A stretch of 11,443 bases of DNA from UMGS1696 sp963643035 (GCA_963643035.1 CAVIKO010000160.1:1-11443); one strand, 5' to 3'. Positions 1 to 7,607 are shown, numbered from the stretch's first letter. A program made the numbers and translations. Notes: generated from the sequence alone by a model not told the origin.

Positions 1-745
1 CGGTCAATATGATATTGTCAGAGAACAGAACAAGCACTCCGTTTTCCATCAGAATATCAATATTCTCATATGACGGCTCGAATCCGTTTGCTTCAAGCAG
101 GCGCGCGCATTCCGTTAGCGTCAGATCATTTTCCTTCTGGGTTTTTTTCCAATCGTTGTATGTTCTGTATTTGTTTTTCGGGTCGCGTTTATCTCTGGCT
201 TTTCCGATTCCTTTAGCAGCTGCGGCGCCGACGACAGCACCAGTGGCGGTGCCATACTTCATTCCTGTTGTTAATCTGGTATGAGCGTCTCCGGTTGTTT
301 CGCTGGTCTGTTTTTTTTCTTTCAATGTGTCTAGCTGAGATTGCAGGTCTTTGTATGCCTGATCTTCTGTATTTCCACCAGCATTTTTAAAACCCTTCAT
401 CTGCTGTTCTATTTCGCCAATCTGATCGTCGATCGCTTCAGTAGCATTATCCGCAGCGGCTTTACCGATACCAGCGCCAGCTCCCAACCCAGCGGCACCA
501 CCAATTGCCGCGCCAAGTGCGGTTCTGGCAATGGTTTTTGCTATTTTGCGGCCGCGGCCATTTACAGCATCGTCTTTTGCGACATATTCGGCTTCTGCCG
601 AGAATTTGTTATTTCTGTCGGTTTGGTCGTCCTCATTTAACACCAGGCTGCCGTTGGCAAGCCCTTCCTTGAGAATATTCAGGTTACCTTTGGTGGTTTC
701 GAAGCCGTTCACCTCCAGCAGGTGGTATAACTCGTAGTCGGTCAT
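1..745 (-). CDS. Partial hypothetical protein with two NGFE modules and glycine-zipper segments (3' end outside window)
   Basis: The reading frame is open from the ATG at 745 to the window edge (248 codons, no stop). The start is preceded by a strong GGAGG site 7 bases upstream. I do not recognise the family. Visible order: an N-terminal module (residues 4-36) with LLEVNGFE; a basic stretch; a Gly/Ala-rich segment (74-98) with repeated GxxxG-like spacing; a polar, probably coiled-coil stretch (about 100-150); a second Gly/Ala-rich segment (161-182); a basic linker with a single Trp (199); and a second module (about 211-241) with LLEANGFE. The paired Gly/Ala segments resemble glycine-zipper hairpins that can insert in membranes; this is inference. 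The same module closes the next gene upstream (798-2366), so the two genes are probably functionally linked. Both proteins begin with Met-Thr-Asp. A phage-derived or surface/toxin-like role is possible, but nothing here proves it. Confidence 0.8.
   Translation of the reverse strand, partial: MTDYELYHLLEVNGFETTKGNLNILKEGLANGSLVLNEDDQTDRNNKFSAEAEYVAKDDAVNGRGRKIAKTIARTALGAAIGGAAGLGAGAGIGKAAADNATEAIDDQIGEIEQQMKGFKNAGGNTEDQAYKDLQSQLDTLKEKKQTSETTGDAHTRLTTGMKYGTATGAVVGAAAAKGIGKARDKRDPKNKYRTYNDWKKTQKENDLTLTECARLLEANGFEPSYENIDILMENGVLVLFSDNIILT
23..115 (-). repeat. NGFE module, copy 2 of the partial gene
   Basis: This encodes residues about 211-241 of the partial protein. The pattern is LLEANGFE, then a 4-residue gap, NIDIL, and a hydrophobic VLVLF end. 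It matches the modules at 638-736 and 801-899 (LL-x2-NGFE-x4-N-[IL]-[DN]-[IV]-L). This copy is about four residues shorter between the NIDIL helix and the hydrophobic end. Confidence 0.65.
638..736 (-). repeat. NGFE module, copy 1 of the partial gene
   Basis: This encodes residues 4-36 of the partial protein: LLEVNGFE, a 4-residue gap, NLNILKEGL, then ANGSLVL. It shares its spacing with the C-terminal module of the neighbouring protein (801-899). The predicted form is a short helix, a turn at NGFE, a second helix, and a short hydrophobic strand. Confidence 0.65.
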
Positions 746-771
746 ATATCATTACCTCCATTTAGTTTGCT

Positions 772-790
772 TAATGATAATAAATTGTTG
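772..790 (-). promoter_or_regulatory. Repeated upstream element, copy A
   Basis: The minus strand reads CAACAATTTATTATCATTA. It lies in the 52-base gap between the stop of the 798-2366 gene and the start at 745, with about 29 bases from its TTAT to the ATG. It matches the other copies in this window and has the same direction as the gene. TATCAT could serve as a -10 element; no convincing -35 is visible. Confidence 0.6.
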
Positions 791-797
791 CTTCGGC

Positions 798-2366
798 TCA
801 CAGTATTATCTTCGCTGAGCCACTGTCTATGGCTTTGCCAAGAACGTTGATATTACTTTCATTAACTTCAAATCCATTCAAGCTAAGAAGCTCGGACAGT
901 ATAAAATCATCGTTTCCTTCGAATATCGCGGCAGAGCCGTCCAAGCTAAGGAATTGGCCGGGCATCGGCGCGTTGTCGCCATCGATGATGAATGGCGAAT
1001 ATCCTTCAGTGTATGTGCTATGTTTGCCATCTACGTTGCCCGCATTCAGCCCATCAGATGATGATATGTTCATATGATTCAGACTCTTAACTGTGCCATC
1101 GCCATATGTGTATTTAACATCGTCTTTAACTTTTGGCGCCTGGTACCTCTCAGCTGCATCGACTGTTTTGTTGCCTAGGATCGTGTCCTTAACATCGCGT
1201 CTGTCCGCGACGGAATATGTTTTGTTGCCGGCATTATCGTATCTCCGCACAAGCGCCAGGTTTTTGGTTTTGTCATCGGCCTGTTTTCTAAACTCGCGGG
1301 CAGTGTTGATTGCCGTGCCAATAAGGCGGAATCCACGCAGCGGCGACGTTTTGCGCTTCAGATTATCATACTCATTTTTGAGTTTGTACTTCTCTCCGGG
1401 CCCGGCATTCAAATACTTCAGCTTGGCGTCGTTGAGCGCGTCTGTCACGTCTGCTCTGGTTTCACGCATTCTATTCCTCAACTCACCATCCGATGCGAAC
1501 ACATCGTGAAGATAATTTCTGGATATTTGCTTTTTAGTATCTTTGAAATCCTTTTGGCCTGCTTTATATGAGTCGACCTCTTCCTTTTTCTTGATCAGGC
1601 TGTCTCGTTCGGCTATCTTCTTTTTAACAGCAGCTATATGTTCGGGGGTATTGTTGTTATAATCTTTCTTGACGGCCCGCTCTATGCTTTCATCGCTGGC
1701 ATGCCTTTGCCGATAATCTTTGACCGCATCTGACAACTTCTTTCTTTTTGCCAATTCGGCCGCCTGTTTATACTCGTCGCGTTGCAATTTGTCAATTGAT
1801 GTTTTCGTTTGTTGTATCTCGTTATTGTTCGGAGTTGCTTGAGATTGCTTCCACTTCAAATCATGATATGCGCGCGCAATCGACGGTTTGATACTGACGC
1901 TGTTTTTGGCTGTAGCATCAATTCGATTATCATAGTAGTTCTGGTCTTTTTTGTCGTTGGGATTTATCGCTTTGGTGTATTCACGATCGTCCACTACCAT
2001 GTTATTGATTTGCGCGCCGCGCCTAAACGGATGCGGAATCGCGCTGCCAAGCCGCTTGATATTGTCAAACGCCTCCAGCACATTGCTTTCCAGCAATATT
2101 CGGTCGCATCCGGTTCCCTCATTCAGCGCGGCATCTTCGCTAAACGCATCGGCCAACGCGATGATGTACTCCAGCATTACGCCGATATATGGCTCATTGC
2201 GCCTATCGACCATTTCCATCAATATATGATAATCGTCGTTTTTCGCGTCAGCGTTGATATCCGCGAGAAGCATTGCCGCGGTCATGATGATGTCATGCGC
2301 ATCCGCGGCGCATTGCTTCGGCATCATGTTTTCCTCAAAGCTCTGAGGCATTTCGTTATCGGTCAT
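798..2366 (-). CDS. Hypothetical Lys-rich coiled-coil protein ending in an NGFE module
   Basis: This is a 522-residue protein of unrecognised family. I chose the ATG at 2366 because AGGGGGT lies 6 bases upstream. The frame stays open to 2504, but that extension runs through the promoter-like element and a T12 tract. Visible parts: an N-terminal acidic, helical region (about 1-110) with conserved-looking Cys and Trp-free helices; a long charged region (about 165-350) rich in Lys, Glu, Asp and Arg, likely coiled coil; a Gly/Tyr/Asp-rich, probably beta-structured region (about 390-470); and a terminal module at 490-522 with LLSLNGFE that ends exactly at the stop codon. There is no signal peptide or membrane helix from this start. 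Codon use is more A+T-rich than in the ATPase next door, suggesting an accessory gene. The shared module ties it to the partial gene at 1-745. A phage structural protein or a large secreted effector are alternatives; neither is proven. Confidence 0.75.
   Translation of the reverse strand: MTDNEMPQSFEENMMPKQCAADAHDIIMTAAMLLADINADAKNDDYHILMEMVDRRNEPYIGVMLEYIIALADAFSEDAALNEGTGCDRILLESNVLEAFDNIKRLGSAIPHPFRRGAQINNMVVDDREYTKAINPNDKKDQNYYDNRIDATAKNSVSIKPSIARAYHDLKWKQSQATPNNNEIQQTKTSIDKLQRDEYKQAAELAKRKKLSDAVKDYRQRHASDESIERAVKKDYNNNTPEHIAAVKKKIAERDSLIKKKEEVDSYKAGQKDFKDTKKQISRNYLHDVFASDGELRNRMRETRADVTDALNDAKLKYLNAGPGEKYKLKNEYDNLKRKTSPLRGFRLIGTAINTAREFRKQADDKTKNLALVRRYDNAGNKTYSVADRRDVKDTILGNKTVDAAERYQAPKVKDDVKYTYGDGTVKSLNHMNISSSDGLNAGNVDGKHSTYTEGYSPFIIDGDNAPMPGQFLSLDGSAAIFEGNDDFILSELLSLNGFEVNESNINVLGKAIDSGSAKIIL
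801..899 (-). repeat. NGFE module at the C terminus of the 798-2366 protein
   Basis: This encodes residues 490-522, immediately before the stop. It reads LSELLSLNGFE, a 4-residue gap, NINVLGKAI, then DSGSAKIIL. It aligns without gaps to the module at 638-736. A terminal position in one protein and terminal positions in the other suggest a docking or sorting tag; that role is inference. Confidence 0.65.
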
Positions 2367-2424
2367 GCTGCTACCCCCTATTATCATAACCACGAATATG
2401 GCCATGCTATTTATATATATAGTT

Positions 2425-2440
2425 AGATAATTGATTGTTG
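2425..2440 (-). promoter_or_regulatory. Repeated upstream element, copy B
   Basis: The minus strand reads CAACAATCAATTATCT, about 60 bases before the start at 2366. It is preceded on the minus strand by a run of 12 T (plus-strand A at 2445-2456), which could act like an A/T-rich upstream promoter element. A second A/T-rich block (TATATATATAAAT) follows it, so the exact -10 is uncertain. It shares the 185-base divergent intergenic region with copy C. Confidence 0.55.
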
Positions 2441-2514
2441 CATCAAAAAAAAAAAACAGTCCGCCAATCGCGGCCCATTTGAAAAACCCATAAATAAACG
2501 TCAAATGCGTTCAT

Positions 2515-2531
2515 CAACAATCCATTATCTT
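2515..2531 (+). promoter_or_regulatory. Repeated upstream element, copy C
   Basis: The plus strand reads CAACAATCCATTATCTT and ends 20 bases before the ATPase ATG at 2552. This is the only copy on the plus strand, and it precedes the only plus-strand gene, so the element's direction follows transcription. A Shine-Dalgarno site AAGGAG follows at 2538-2543. Confidence 0.6.
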
Positions 2532-2551
2532 TATGACAAGGAGACGGCATA

Positions 2552-5176
2552 ATGAAAAACAAGAAAGCGCTCGGCGCCGTGCCGAGATATTCGCCGGAGT
2601 CGGATGTCGGCCTGACCGATGCTGAGCTGGCATCGCGTTCCGAGGCCGGGATCAGGAATGTCGGCACCGAGAAGGCCGGTAAATCATATGGCCAGATATT
2701 CCTGACGAATTTCTTCTCGATCTTCGCTTGCATTCTGTACGGGGTCGCGATCGCGTATATAGCGTTCATGATATACGAGTCGGCGAACGGGCTCGACGAA
2801 TCCAGCCTCGGCAACAATTATTTCTCGATCACGTCCATCGGATTCCTGATGGGGGTGTTCGTCAACATAATAATAGGCGTGTTTCAGGAATGCCGGGCGA
2901 AGATGGCCACCGACAGGCTTAAGCTCGTCACGAAGCAGGTCTGCGAAGTCGTCAGAAACGGCGCTCAATCCGAGATCCCATTCGACGGCATAACGCTCGA
3001 CGACATAGTCGTGTTCAAGGCCGGGAGCATGATCTCCATCGACGGCCCGGTCGTCAAAGGCTTCTGCTCGGTCAACGAATCGATGCTGACCGGGGAATCG
3101 AACAACATAGACAAGAGAATAGGAGACGAGGTCCATTCCGGGACGATAGTCGTATCCGGGGAGATATACGTCAGAGCCGACAAAATCGGGGATGACACGA
3201 CAGCGTCGAAGATCAAGAGATCCATAACTGGCATAAAGGCGAAGAAATCCAAAATGCTCAGCTCATTGCTGAAGCTCATCCGCATACTGGCGATCATATT
3301 GATACCGGTCACGATGATGACGCTGATCGGCCAGCTCACGAGCAATTGGGATTCGCTCACCGACCCGGAGCTGATAACGAGGGCCAAAGCATTCAGCATC
3401 CTTCTCGAGAAGATGGGCTCGGTCATCGCCGGGGTCATCCCGATAGGGCTGCTGCTTCTGTCATCCGTCACCCTCGCCGCATCGGCGTTCAGACTCAGCA
3501 AAGTCGGGGTGATCGTCAAGGAGATGTACAGCATCGAGACATTGTCGAGGGTCGATACGATATGCTTCGACAAAACCGGGACTCTCTCAACCGGGGAGCT
3601 CCGCGTCGAGAAAATCGATGCGCTGGCGAAAAAGGCGGATTGCGCCGAGATGAAATCGCTGATCGGCGCGTATTGCCACGCTCTTCCCGAAGACAACGCA
3701 ACCGCGAAGGCGCTCAACGCGTATTTCCAGGACAGCCGCGAATATTCCACGGTCGAGTTCAAGCCATTCGATTCTTCGGTCAAACGCACCGAGGTCACGC
3801 TCAGCGACAGCCGCGGCAAGATAGATACATACGCGATGGGGGCTCCGGAGTATCTGTTCAAGGGACGCCCGGCGGCCATCGCGAAAGCGAACGAGTACGC
3901 TGAAGATGGGTTCCGCGTCGTGGGATTCGGGCTGAAGACCCCCAAAGGCATAGAGCCGATCGCGCTGATCGTCATCAGCGATGAGATCCGCGAAAGCATA
4001 TTCGGCACAATCAGATATTTCAATGAGAACAACGTCGCGGTCAAAGTCATATCCGGGGACTCGCCGATCACAGTCTCCGCGCTGGCTAAGCGAGCCGGGA
4101 TACTCAATTACGACAAAGCGATATCATTGGAAGGCGTGCCTGACGACAAGATCATCGAGCTCGCCGAGCAATATACTATATTCTCCCGCGTCACTCCGGA
4201 GCAGAAGAGGCTGATAGTCGAGGCTCTGCAGAAGCGCAATCGAACGGTCGCGTTCTGCGGCGATGGCATCAACGATGTCCTGGGCCTCAAGCAGGCCGAC
4301 ATCGGGATATCGTTCGGATACGCGACCGACGCGGCCAAGCAATTGGCAGACCTGGTTCTGACCGACAACGATTTCGGCAAAATGACGAATGTCATAGGCG
4401 AGGGCCGCAGGGTTCTCAACGGCATCACCAGATCGGCGGTGTTCTTCCTGGCGAAGAACATGTTCACGCTCGGGTATCAGGTCCTTCTGATGTCCAAGCC
4501 CGACTGGCTGCTGATGTGCCACCAGCTGTTCTGGATCGCCGAATTCATCTCGGCCGCCGGCGGCTTCATGCTCGCGCTCGAGAACAACAGCTCGAAATAC
4601 GAAGGCGAATTCATGACCAACATCATGTCAAAGGCCATCCCGGCCAGCGTGTATCTGATACTGTCGGTCATCGCCGTCGACATATACGGCGCGGCTTTGG
4701 GATATGATTTCTCAGACACCGGCGGGGATCTGATACATCTTCAGAACCTGGCCACGATAGCATACGCGCTCGCGTCTTTCGCGATATTCTACAAACAATG
4801 CTCGCCATTCAACAAGCACAGGACCTTCACGTATTCCGCGGTCATGCTGATCTGCCTGATACTGATATTCCTGACCCCGCAGATATTCGTCGAGGGCAGC
4901 AGGGTCAACATAATGAAATACGGGCTCGGCGCGATCGACCAGAAATACAGCATTCTGTGGTTCATATTCAGCGGCCTGACAGCCGATAACTATTGGGTCG
5001 TCAGCATGCAATCGATGGCGAACGCGCAGGCGGTCACCAAGGCCGGGACTCTGGCTTTGAGCGATCTCGCGTATATCGGGGTCTTCGGGTCGATCGGCAT
5101 ACCGATCTACGGCGTCATATATAATATAGTGAATCTGATACTCGCCAAGACGAGGAAATCGATTGACGCGAATTAA
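2552..5176 (+). CDS. CtpE-like cation-translocating P-type ATPase
   Basis: This is an 874-residue membrane pump that would couple ATP hydrolysis to cation movement. The start is set by AAGGAG 8 bases upstream. Order: a cytosolic N terminus; a membrane pair at about 54-75 and 92-112; an actuator domain with TGES at 180-183; a membrane pair around 240-315 containing P297 in VIPIGL; a phosphorylation domain with DKTGT (phosphorylated D340); a nucleotide-binding domain; GDGIND at 570-575; and about six C-terminal membrane segments from about 640 to 865. The KSYGQIFLTNFF start and the FMLALENN segment in the C-terminal membrane part resemble the CtpE-type P-ATPases (CtpE is a mycobacterial Ca2+ uptake pump), not the CPx heavy-metal or KdpB types. 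The ion is not determined by the sequence, since the TM4 motif is PIGL and not PEGL. It stands alone on the plus strand and ends at a shared bidirectional terminator. Confidence 0.93.
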   Translation: MKNKKALGAVPRYSPESDVGLTDAELASRSEAGIRNVGTEKAGKSYGQIFLTNFFSIFACILYGVAIAYIAFMIYESANGLDESSLGNNYFSITSIGFLMGVFVNIIIGVFQECRAKMATDRLKLVTKQVCEVVRNGAQSEIPFDGITLDDIVVFKAGSMISIDGPVVKGFCSVNESMLTGESNNIDKRIGDEVHSGTIVVSGEIYVRADKIGDDTTASKIKRSITGIKAKKSKMLSSLLKLIRILAIILIPVTMMTLIGQLTSNWDSLTDPELITRAKAFSILLEKMGSVIAGVIPIGLLLLSSVTLAASAFRLSKVGVIVKEMYSIETLSRVDTICFDKTGTLSTGELRVEKIDALAKKADCAEMKSLIGAYCHALPEDNATAKALNAYFQDSREYSTVEFKPFDSSVKRTEVTLSDSRGKIDTYAMGAPEYLFKGRPAAIAKANEYAEDGFRVVGFGLKTPKGIEPIALIVISDEIRESIFGTIRYFNENNVAVKVISGDSPITVSALAKRAGILNYDKAISLEGVPDDKIIELAEQYTIFSRVTPEQKRLIVEALQKRNRTVAFCGDGINDVLGLKQADIGISFGYATDAAKQLADLVLTDNDFGKMTNVIGEGRRVLNGITRSAVFFLAKNMFTLGYQVLLMSKPDWLLMCHQLFWIAEFISAAGGFMLALENNSSKYEGEFMTNIMSKAIPASVYLILSVIAVDIYGAALGYDFSDTGGDLIHLQNLATIAYALASFAIFYKQCSPFNKHRTFTYSAVMLICLILIFLTPQIFVEGSRVNIMKYGLGAIDQKYSILWFIFSGLTADNYWVVSMQSMANAQAVTKAGTLALSDLAYIGVFGSIGIPIYGVIYNIVNLILAKTRKSIDAN

Positions 5177-5205
5177 AAGAAACGAAGCTCAGCGCTTCGT
5201 TTCTT
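5177..5205. terminator. Bidirectional intrinsic terminator between convergent genes
   Basis: A perfect 12-base stem (AAGAAACGAAGC at 5177-5188 pairing with 5194-5205) has a 5-base loop, TCAGC. It starts one base after the ATPase stop TAA (5174-5176). On the minus strand it overlaps the TAA stop of the leucine-rich-repeat gene (5204-5206). The U-rich run is better on the minus strand (TTTCTTTTAATT) than on the plus strand (TTTCTTAATA), so it should stop minus-strand transcription at least as well. Confidence 0.85.
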
Positions 5206-6097
5206 AATACGTCGATGATTGATCGAACGCTATTGCCTTGATGTATCCTTTGGCGATTTCGGCCTCAAGCTCGGCGACGTTGGCTTTCATCTGCTCGGTC
5301 GCATCGTCAGAGCCCCATATGGCCGGGCAATGTATCGTCGCGTTTCCGCCGCATTCGTAGAACGCGTCGCTCTCGATGACTATCGTCTTGTATGAGCATG
5401 ATTTTATGTAGAAATCGGTCAATGAGGTCGAGTGGGCATAGCATTTGCTGACGAGGATCGAGTACCCTGACTCATTCGTCCCGGACTTGCCATTGCTCAC
5501 GGTCAGCGATGCCGAAGAGCTCGGCAGATGCGACACCAGAACCGAGCGCCAGCCATCCGAATCGATGGCGGTCCCCCCGGTGTATGAATAGTATTCGCAA
5601 TATACCTCGCTTCCGTTTGAGTTGACGCTGACCGACATATCGGAATCCCAATGCAGCCAGCCATTTGAGCCGGTATACCCAGCTATCGTGACTTTGCTGA
5701 GATTCGAGCACCCCGCGAATGGGTTGCCCTGGATCTCGGTGATGGTGGCCGGCATATCGACCGATTCGATCGAAGTGTTGCCGACGAACGCGGTTGATGT
5801 TATGACTGTGACCGGGTATTCGACGCCATCGATCGTCAGCGTCTCAGGAATGTCGACATTCGCGTCGGAGCCGTTGTATCTGACGATTTTGGCTTTGCCA
5901 TCTGAGACGTCGACATTATACGTCCAATCCCCTTCGATGATGACGCTTGAGAAATCCCAGTCGGTTATGTTCGCCGCATTTGCGAGCGTGTTCGTCGACT
6001 GCGCTGAGAATTCCCATGACGCCATGCCGATGCCGAATCCGGATGCGCACGCGGCCAGCCCAATCAAAGACGACAATAATATGCTATTCTTCGTCAT
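5204..6097 (-). CDS. BspA-type leucine-rich-repeat secreted protein with SipW-class signal peptide
   Basis: This is a 297-residue secreted protein. I chose the ATG at 6097 because AGAAGGAG lies 7 bases upstream, inside the end of the signal peptidase gene; the in-frame ATG at 6115 lacks such a site. The gene overlaps sipW (stop at 6084) by 14 bases, implying coupled translation. The N terminus (residues 1-30) is a hydrophobic signal ending in MASWEFSAQS, closely like AAWQFSDS in the TasA-like protein of the same operon, so both are likely cut by the SipW encoded between them. Residues about 70-140 carry LRR_5/BspA-like units (ITSTAFVGNTSIESVDMP, then NPFAGCSNLSKVTI), and another unit lies near the C terminus (IVIESDAFYECGGNATIHCP). 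Such proteins usually sit at the cell surface or in the matrix and bind partners. No membrane anchor or LPXTG motif is seen. Confidence 0.85.
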   Translation of the reverse strand: MTKNSILLSSLIGLAACASGFGIGMASWEFSAQSTNTLANAANITDWDFSSVIIEGDWTYNVDVSDGKAKIVRYNGSDANVDIPETLTIDGVEYPVTVITSTAFVGNTSIESVDMPATITEIQGNPFAGCSNLSKVTIAGYTGSNGWLHWDSDMSVSVNSNGSEVYCEYYSYTGGTAIDSDGWRSVLVSHLPSSSASLTVSNGKSGTNESGYSILVSKCYAHSTSLTDFYIKSCSYKTIVIESDAFYECGGNATIHCPAIWGSDDATEQMKANVAELEAEIAKGYIKAIAFDQSSTY

Positions 6098-7031
6098 CCG
6101 CGGGCTCCTTCTCATATATTATGACTTGCTTGCCATATGATGTCGTGAACATCCTTTTTATCTTTCGGCCGTTCTTGGGGTCGATTCTTCCGGGGGCGAG
6201 GTCTGGCTCCGCATCATCAACATCGACCGGCTCGTGCTTTTTCTGAGCCGCGATGTAGTCGGAGTATATCTTCGCCGATCTGGCTTTCTTCGCTTCCTCG
6301 TCGGCAATGCGCCTCTCGTATTCGCGTTCGGCTTTTCTGAGCATCGCGGCGTATATCTCGGTTATGGCGATGACGCATGCCACGCCTATGCACGAGTACA
6401 GTCCGAACCAGCTCTGCGCGAACAGAACGAGATTGCCGGCGTAAACGACTTTCCCGCCATCCCAGTGGTATATCACCGCCGAGCGCTGAACGAGCGAGTC
6501 GCGGCCCGGCGTGTTGTCGCCGCGGAATGCCAGCTTCCCATTCATGTTCAGCTCAGGGACATATCGATGCGTGATTATTTTCCCCTGCGAGCGATACCCA
6601 TACACATCGTAGGGAATCAGCTCCTCATCTTCGGGCAGCCTGCTGAATGTCAGAATGTCCCCGACCGTGAAATGGTCGTTCGCGGCCGTCTCTTTTTTCG
6701 ATGTCATGATGGCGGCGTACTCATCATCGTAGAATCGGCTCATTGAGCCCGATGCGATGACGAGCGATGTCTTTCCGCCTATGTCGAGCTCATTGCCTGT
6801 CGCGCGATATGCGATAGAAACCGCGGCAAGCGCCATCAGCGCGGCGCATATCGTCCAACTTATCGCGTTCGCGGCGATTTTCCCGGCTTTTTTCCGCTCA
6901 TGATTGGTTTTGTATTCGCTGCGCGCCATCTCCTTTTTGGCCGATGCATATACGGAATGGTATGCTAAAACGGTCAGCGCGAATATCAGCGCGGTAAGAA
7001 TGGCGACGACAGCTATCGTCACCCAAATCAT
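6084..7031 (-). CDS. sipW: SipW-type signal peptidase I (family S26B)
   Basis: This is a 315-residue membrane peptidase that would remove signal peptides from the secreted proteins encoded on either side. AAGGAG lies 7 bases before the ATG, and only 3 bases separate it from the TasA-like stop. Visible order: a membrane helix at about 4-25; a basic loop; a second helix at about 55-75; the catalytic Ser96 in IASGSM; VGDILTF at 123-129; His155 in IITHR, in the place of the Lys used by the classic bacterial enzymes, which marks the SipW/ER type; RGDN with D172 and the following D178; a C-terminal membrane helix at about 195-230; and a long charged cytosolic tail (about 232-315). The extra N-terminal helix and the long tail make it larger than Bacillus SipW (about 190 residues). 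In Bacillus, SipW processes TasA and TapA, which matches this operon. Confidence 0.9.
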   Translation of the reverse strand: MIWVTIAVVAILTALIFALTVLAYHSVYASAKKEMARSEYKTNHERKKAGKIAANAISWTICAALMALAAVSIAYRATGNELDIGGKTSLVIASGSMSRFYDDEYAAIMTSKKETAANDHFTVGDILTFSRLPEDEELIPYDVYGYRSQGKIITHRYVPELNMNGKLAFRGDNTPGRDSLVQRSAVIYHWDGGKVVYAGNLVLFAQSWFGLYSCIGVACVIAITEIYAAMLRKAEREYERRIADEEAKKARSAKIYSDYIAAQKKHEPVDVDDAEPDLAPGRIDPKNGRKIKRMFTTSYGKQVIIYEKEPADDEE

Positions 7032-7034
7032 TGA

Positions 7035-7574
7035 TTACTCCTTGACCGCGGCTTCGAAAGTGAAGGTGACTTTTTTGCCGTCGAGGGCGGTCTTCATATC
7101 GTCATATTCCTTTTGGGTTTCAGGCTTCTGCCCATCGACCCATGAGATTTCGGGAAGAGTATATGTGTTGACGATTTCGGTTCCGACGTATTCCATGACG
7201 TCATTGGCGAAGCTGCCATCTCCGATGGTGACATATGCCGCTAGGCCATTGTCGATATCGCAGCTGAAATCGATCTCTTCTTTGACGTTGTTGTTCTCGG
7301 AGCCCTTGTATGTGAGCTCGACGGTCGTGATGTCGGATGTGTCGTCAGCATCATTGGCCGCGGACTGCCATTTGAGGAAGTTCTGGTCGAGGGTGAGGAC
7401 GAACGACGCGGGATTGACGGTGAGCGTGCCGGCTTCGGTCTTGTCGGTGATCGCGACATTTCCATCGGCTGCGGATGATGCGCTGTCAGAGAATTGCCAT
7501 GCGGCGAAGCCGGTGCCGACGATCGCAAGCGCGGCGACGGATGAGATGATTGAGAGTTTGCTTGATGTTTTCAT
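7035..7574 (-). CDS. TasA/camelysin-like secreted protein with SipW-class signal peptide
   Basis: This is a 179-residue protein. The ATG at 7574 follows GGAGG by 5 bases; an in-frame ATG at 7640 lies on the far side of a terminator hairpin and is rejected. The signal peptide has a short basic start (MKTSSK), a hydrophobic core (about 8-23) and the SipW-substrate pattern GFAAWQFSDSASS. It is followed by a Gly/Asn-containing stretch and EAGTLTV, as in TasA and camelysin, where an AGTL-type motif follows the cleavage region. The rest is Thr/Asp-rich and probably beta-structured (VELTYKG, KKVTFTFEAAV). In Bacillus, TasA forms extracellular matrix fibres; here a matrix or surface role is inferred. 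It is the first gene of a tight operon with sipW and the leucine-rich-repeat gene. Its mRNA leader probably contains the hairpin at 7617-7638. Confidence 0.85.
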   Translation of the reverse strand: MKTSSKLSIISSVAALAIVGTGFAAWQFSDSASSAADGNVAITDKTEAGTLTVNPASFVLTLDQNFLKWQSAANDADDTSDITTVELTYKGSENNNVKEEIDFSCDIDNGLAAYVTIGDGSFANDVMEYVGTEIVNTYTLPEISWVDGQKPETQKEYDDMKTALDGKKVTFTFEAAVKE

Positions 7575-7607
7575 AAATGCCTCCATAACTCCAGCGAAAG
7601 ACAAAAC

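Noticed and set aside
795..821. Inverted repeat GGCTCA/TGAGCC at the end of the 798-2366 gene as a terminator
   Set aside because: Only 6 bases with a 15-base loop and no T run on the minus strand; too weak to call.
2445..2456. Run of 12 A as a phase-variation tract
   Set aside because: It is not inside a supported coding region. It could affect promoter strength, but a single sequence shows no length variation.
2367..2504. In-frame N-terminal extension of the 798-2366 protein that would add a hydrophobic, membrane-like segment
   Set aside because: It runs through a T12 tract and the promoter-like element copy B, has no ribosome binding site, and the ATG at 2366 has a good one. The hydrophobic residues are what A/T-rich DNA encodes by chance.
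2965..4107. Long open frame on the minus strand opposite the ATPase
   Set aside because: It is a shadow of the well-supported ATPase frame: no ribosome binding site, low-complexity Ser/Leu-rich product, no family features.
6098..6115. Upstream start for the leucine-rich-repeat protein at 6115
   Set aside because: It adds MRRSPR, but the AGAAGGAG site would then be inside the coding part; that site is correctly spaced for 6097.
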